Positions 5,822-6,449 of a stretch of 6,449 bases of DNA are shown one piece after another; positions within the stretch are counted from its first letter, which is position 1; each line of letters begins with the position of its first letter. Under the pieces are notes generated by a model. That model worked only from the letters and a program-made list of their open reading frames with translations. It was not told the DNA's origin and did no database searches. The translations under genes were made by a program, and so were the position numbers. Origin of the DNA: Treponema sp. (GTDB lineage: Bacteria > Spirochaetota > Spirochaetia > Treponematales > Treponemataceae); the NCBI GenBank assembly GCA_016292805.1, contig JAEDFM010000067.1:1-6449 (forward strand), written 5' to 3'.

Positions 5822-5827
5822 ATTATA
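5822..5827 (-). promoter_or_regulatory. candidate -10 box for the MATE gene
   Basis: Read on the - strand, 5822-5827 is TATAAT, an exact -10 consensus, about 57 nt before the ATG at 5765. Transcription would give a leader of about 50 nt that includes the AGGAG site. The -35 region about 17-18 nt upstream is only a weak match (AACTTT/ACTTTA), so this rests on the -10 box in an A/T-rich stretch. Confidence 0.35.
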
Positions 5828-5908
5828 TTGATTTTTGGGATATAAAGTTGGAGTTGAAAAAGTCTACAAATCGTAGATGATTTACGAATTGAAGACTGTA
5901 CGGAGTAA

Positions 5909-6015
5909 AAAAAACGCCCACCCTCCAAACGGAGAACGAGCGCATTTCGCAAAAACCAATAAAGGACTCGCAAAAAAAGCCCGTTCCCCCAAATGAAAAC
6001 AGGCGTATTTCACAA
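5909..6015. repeat. diverged 63-bp direct duplication
   Basis: Positions 5909-5952 align without gaps to 5972-6015, with about 31 of 44 bases identical. Each copy has a run of A's followed by G-C-C-C, then a C-rich CCAAA-like core, then GCG.ATTTC.CAA. The 63-bp offset is a multiple of three. Outside the 44-bp core the similarity stops. It looks like an old duplication or two units of an intergenic repeat family. Confidence 0.55.
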
Positions 6016-6021
6016 TGGTTT

Positions 6022-6043
6022 GTGCCGCGGGTCACGTCGGCAC
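6022..6043. repeat. hairpin GTGCCG/CGGCAC
   Basis: GTGCCG (6022-6027) and CGGCAC (6038-6043) form a perfect 6-bp GC-rich stem with a 10-nt loop. It is the farthest from gpmI of three consecutive hairpins. No U-tract follows on either strand, so a simple terminator is not evident. Confidence 0.45.
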
Positions 6044-6053
6044 GAAACTAATT

Positions 6054-6080
6054 TATCTGGCAGCGCAAGCTGTCCAGATA
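6054..6080. repeat. 11-bp hairpin with tetraloop and one bulge
   Basis: TATCTGG (6054-6060) pairs with CCAGATA (6074-6080), and CAGC (6061-6064) with GCTG (6069-6072). T6073 is bulged. The loop is GCAA on the + strand, a GNRA-type tetraloop, and TTGC on the - strand. On the - strand it lies just after the gpmI 3' end and could be a 3' mRNA structure. No U-tract follows. Confidence 0.6.
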
Positions 6081-6085
6081 TGATA

Positions 6086-6123
6086 ATGCTAACCTGCAAA
6101 GTTTACTTTGTCAGGTTGAGCAT
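6086..6123 (-). terminator. long hairpin at the gpmI 3' end
   Basis: ATGCT, AACCTG and CAAAG (6086-6101) pair with CTTTG (6106-6110), CAGGTT (6112-6117) and AGCAT (6119-6123). This makes a 16-bp stem with single-base bulges at 6111 and 6118. The 4-nt loop (6102-6105) contains the gpmI stop codon, so the structure covers the last six codons. It lacks a U-tract, so it may act with the next hairpin as an imperfect terminator or as a 3' stabiliser. Confidence 0.5.
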
Positions 6124-6449
6124 TGATTTATCATAATCACTAGGTGGCACAAATCCCATAAGCTGCATAAGTGTTGCAGGCCAGCTAGAAATTCCAAGAC
6201 CTTCGTTCAATTCCAATTCATATTCCCCTTTGTATTCAGGGTCATAGATGATACCAGGAACTGGGTTCAAAGAGTGTGAAGTCTTTGGCTTTGGTTCGCC
6301 GTCTGCGCCCATTGCAACAGAACCGTCCTTCTTGTGTTCGTACATATCATCACTGTTTCCGTGGTCAGCAGTCAGACACAAAATTCCACCTGCTTTTTCA
6401 ATGGCAGCCTTAAGACGACCAAGCTGTAAATCCATTCCTTCCATAGAAC
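6103..6449 (-). CDS. gpmI: 2,3-bisphosphoglycerate-independent phosphoglycerate mutase, C-terminal part
   Basis: The last 115 or so codons of a gene cut by the right edge. The enzyme interconverts 3- and 2-phosphoglycerate in glycolysis and gluconeogenesis in the cytoplasm, using two metal ions. TADHGNSDDM, about 25 residues into the visible part, is the metal-binding DHGN motif of the alkaline-phosphatase superfamily, and KTSHSLNPVPGIIYD supplies the later metal-ligand His. Between them lies an insert of about 20 residues rich in Lys, Asp and Gly, longer than in E. coli GpmI. The closing stretch, GISSWPATLMQLMGFVPPSDYDKSML, fits the family's C-terminus. The in-frame ATG at 6444 is internal, because the frame continues to the window edge. 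The stop lies in the loop of a strong hairpin. Confidence 0.93.
   Translation of the reverse strand, partial: SMEGMDLQLGRLKAAIEKAGGILCLTADHGNSDDMYEHKKDGSVAMGADGEPKPKTSHSLNPVPGIIYDPEYKGEYELELNEGLGISSWPATLMQLMGFVPPSDYDKSMLNLTK

Larger units (their letters stand above)
5766..6102. other. 337-bp intergenic block, repeat-bearing and structured
   Basis: No supportable gene lies here. From left to right it holds the MATE ribosome-binding site and candidate -10 box, small inverted repeats (TCTAC/GTAGA at about 5862-5876), a diverged 63-bp direct duplication (about 5909-6015), and three hairpins towards gpmI. Leftward frames of 70-87 codons are open. The 70-codon one carries the repeat as CEIRLFSF and CEMRSFSV, 21 residues apart, but has no ribosome-binding site. 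Substitutions between the two copies are not concentrated at third codon positions, which argues against coding. Confidence 0.6.

Noticed and set aside
5710..5973. Leftward 87-codon open frame overlapping the MATE start
   Set aside because: It overlaps the well-supported MATE N-terminus in another frame and shows no protein-like motifs.
5823..6035. Leftward 70-codon open frame in the MATE-gpmI gap as a gene
   Set aside because: There is no ribosome-binding site, the composition is odd (rich in Phe, Cys and Ser), and substitutions between its two internal repeat copies show no third-position bias.

Overview
The window looks like a chromosomal segment of a low-GC, Gram-negative-type bacterium, most likely a treponeme-like spirochaete. 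This is inferred from gene content and style: a long-insert phosphoglycerate mutase C-terminus, a small secreted beta-barrel-like protein ending in Phe, A/T-rich coding sequence and sparse operons. No marker gene proves it. There are no rRNA or tRNA genes, CRISPR arrays or recognisable insertion sequences. Seven complete protein genes and one partial gene are supported.

Left part (1-2115): a leftward three-gene cluster. From its promoter side it encodes a DUF456 membrane protein, a beta-class DNA amino-methyltransferase with no restriction enzyme beside it, and an S4-less RsuA-type rRNA pseudouridine synthase. The genes are 10 nt apart and then overlap by 8 nt, so they are probably one transcript. 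The pseudouridine synthase and the first 90 bases are clearly richer in G+C than the rest. They carry three copies of GGGACAGACCT, two of them inside the gene in different reading frames. A rightward hairpin plus T-tract at 67-98 probably ends a gene lying off the left edge.

Middle (2115-4453): a rightward pair, an anion permease of the ArsB/SLC13 (ion transporter) type and, 15 nt later, an ArsC/YffB-like thioredoxin-fold protein. The pair resembles an arsenic module, but the reductase-like protein has Ser where the family's catalytic Cys should be. A 191-bp gap follows, holding a protein-like antisense fragment. Next comes an exported, probably outer-membrane protein of unknown function, which ends at a strong bidirectional terminator. 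The divergent start region at 2071-2114 has no Shine-Dalgarno on either side, and a -10-like box sits 6-7 nt from each ATG, suggesting leaderless mRNAs.

Right part (4452-6449): a leftward MATE-family multidrug/cation antiporter gene with a good ribosome-binding site. A 337-bp intergenic block follows, carrying a diverged 63-bp direct duplication and three successive hairpins. The window closes with the C-terminal third or less of the leftward glycolytic gene gpmI, cut by the right edge. The most useful leads are the Cys-to-Ser ArsC homologue beside an ArsB-like permease, the leaderless divergent pair, the repeat words in the pseudouridine synthase gene, and the structured block behind gpmI.
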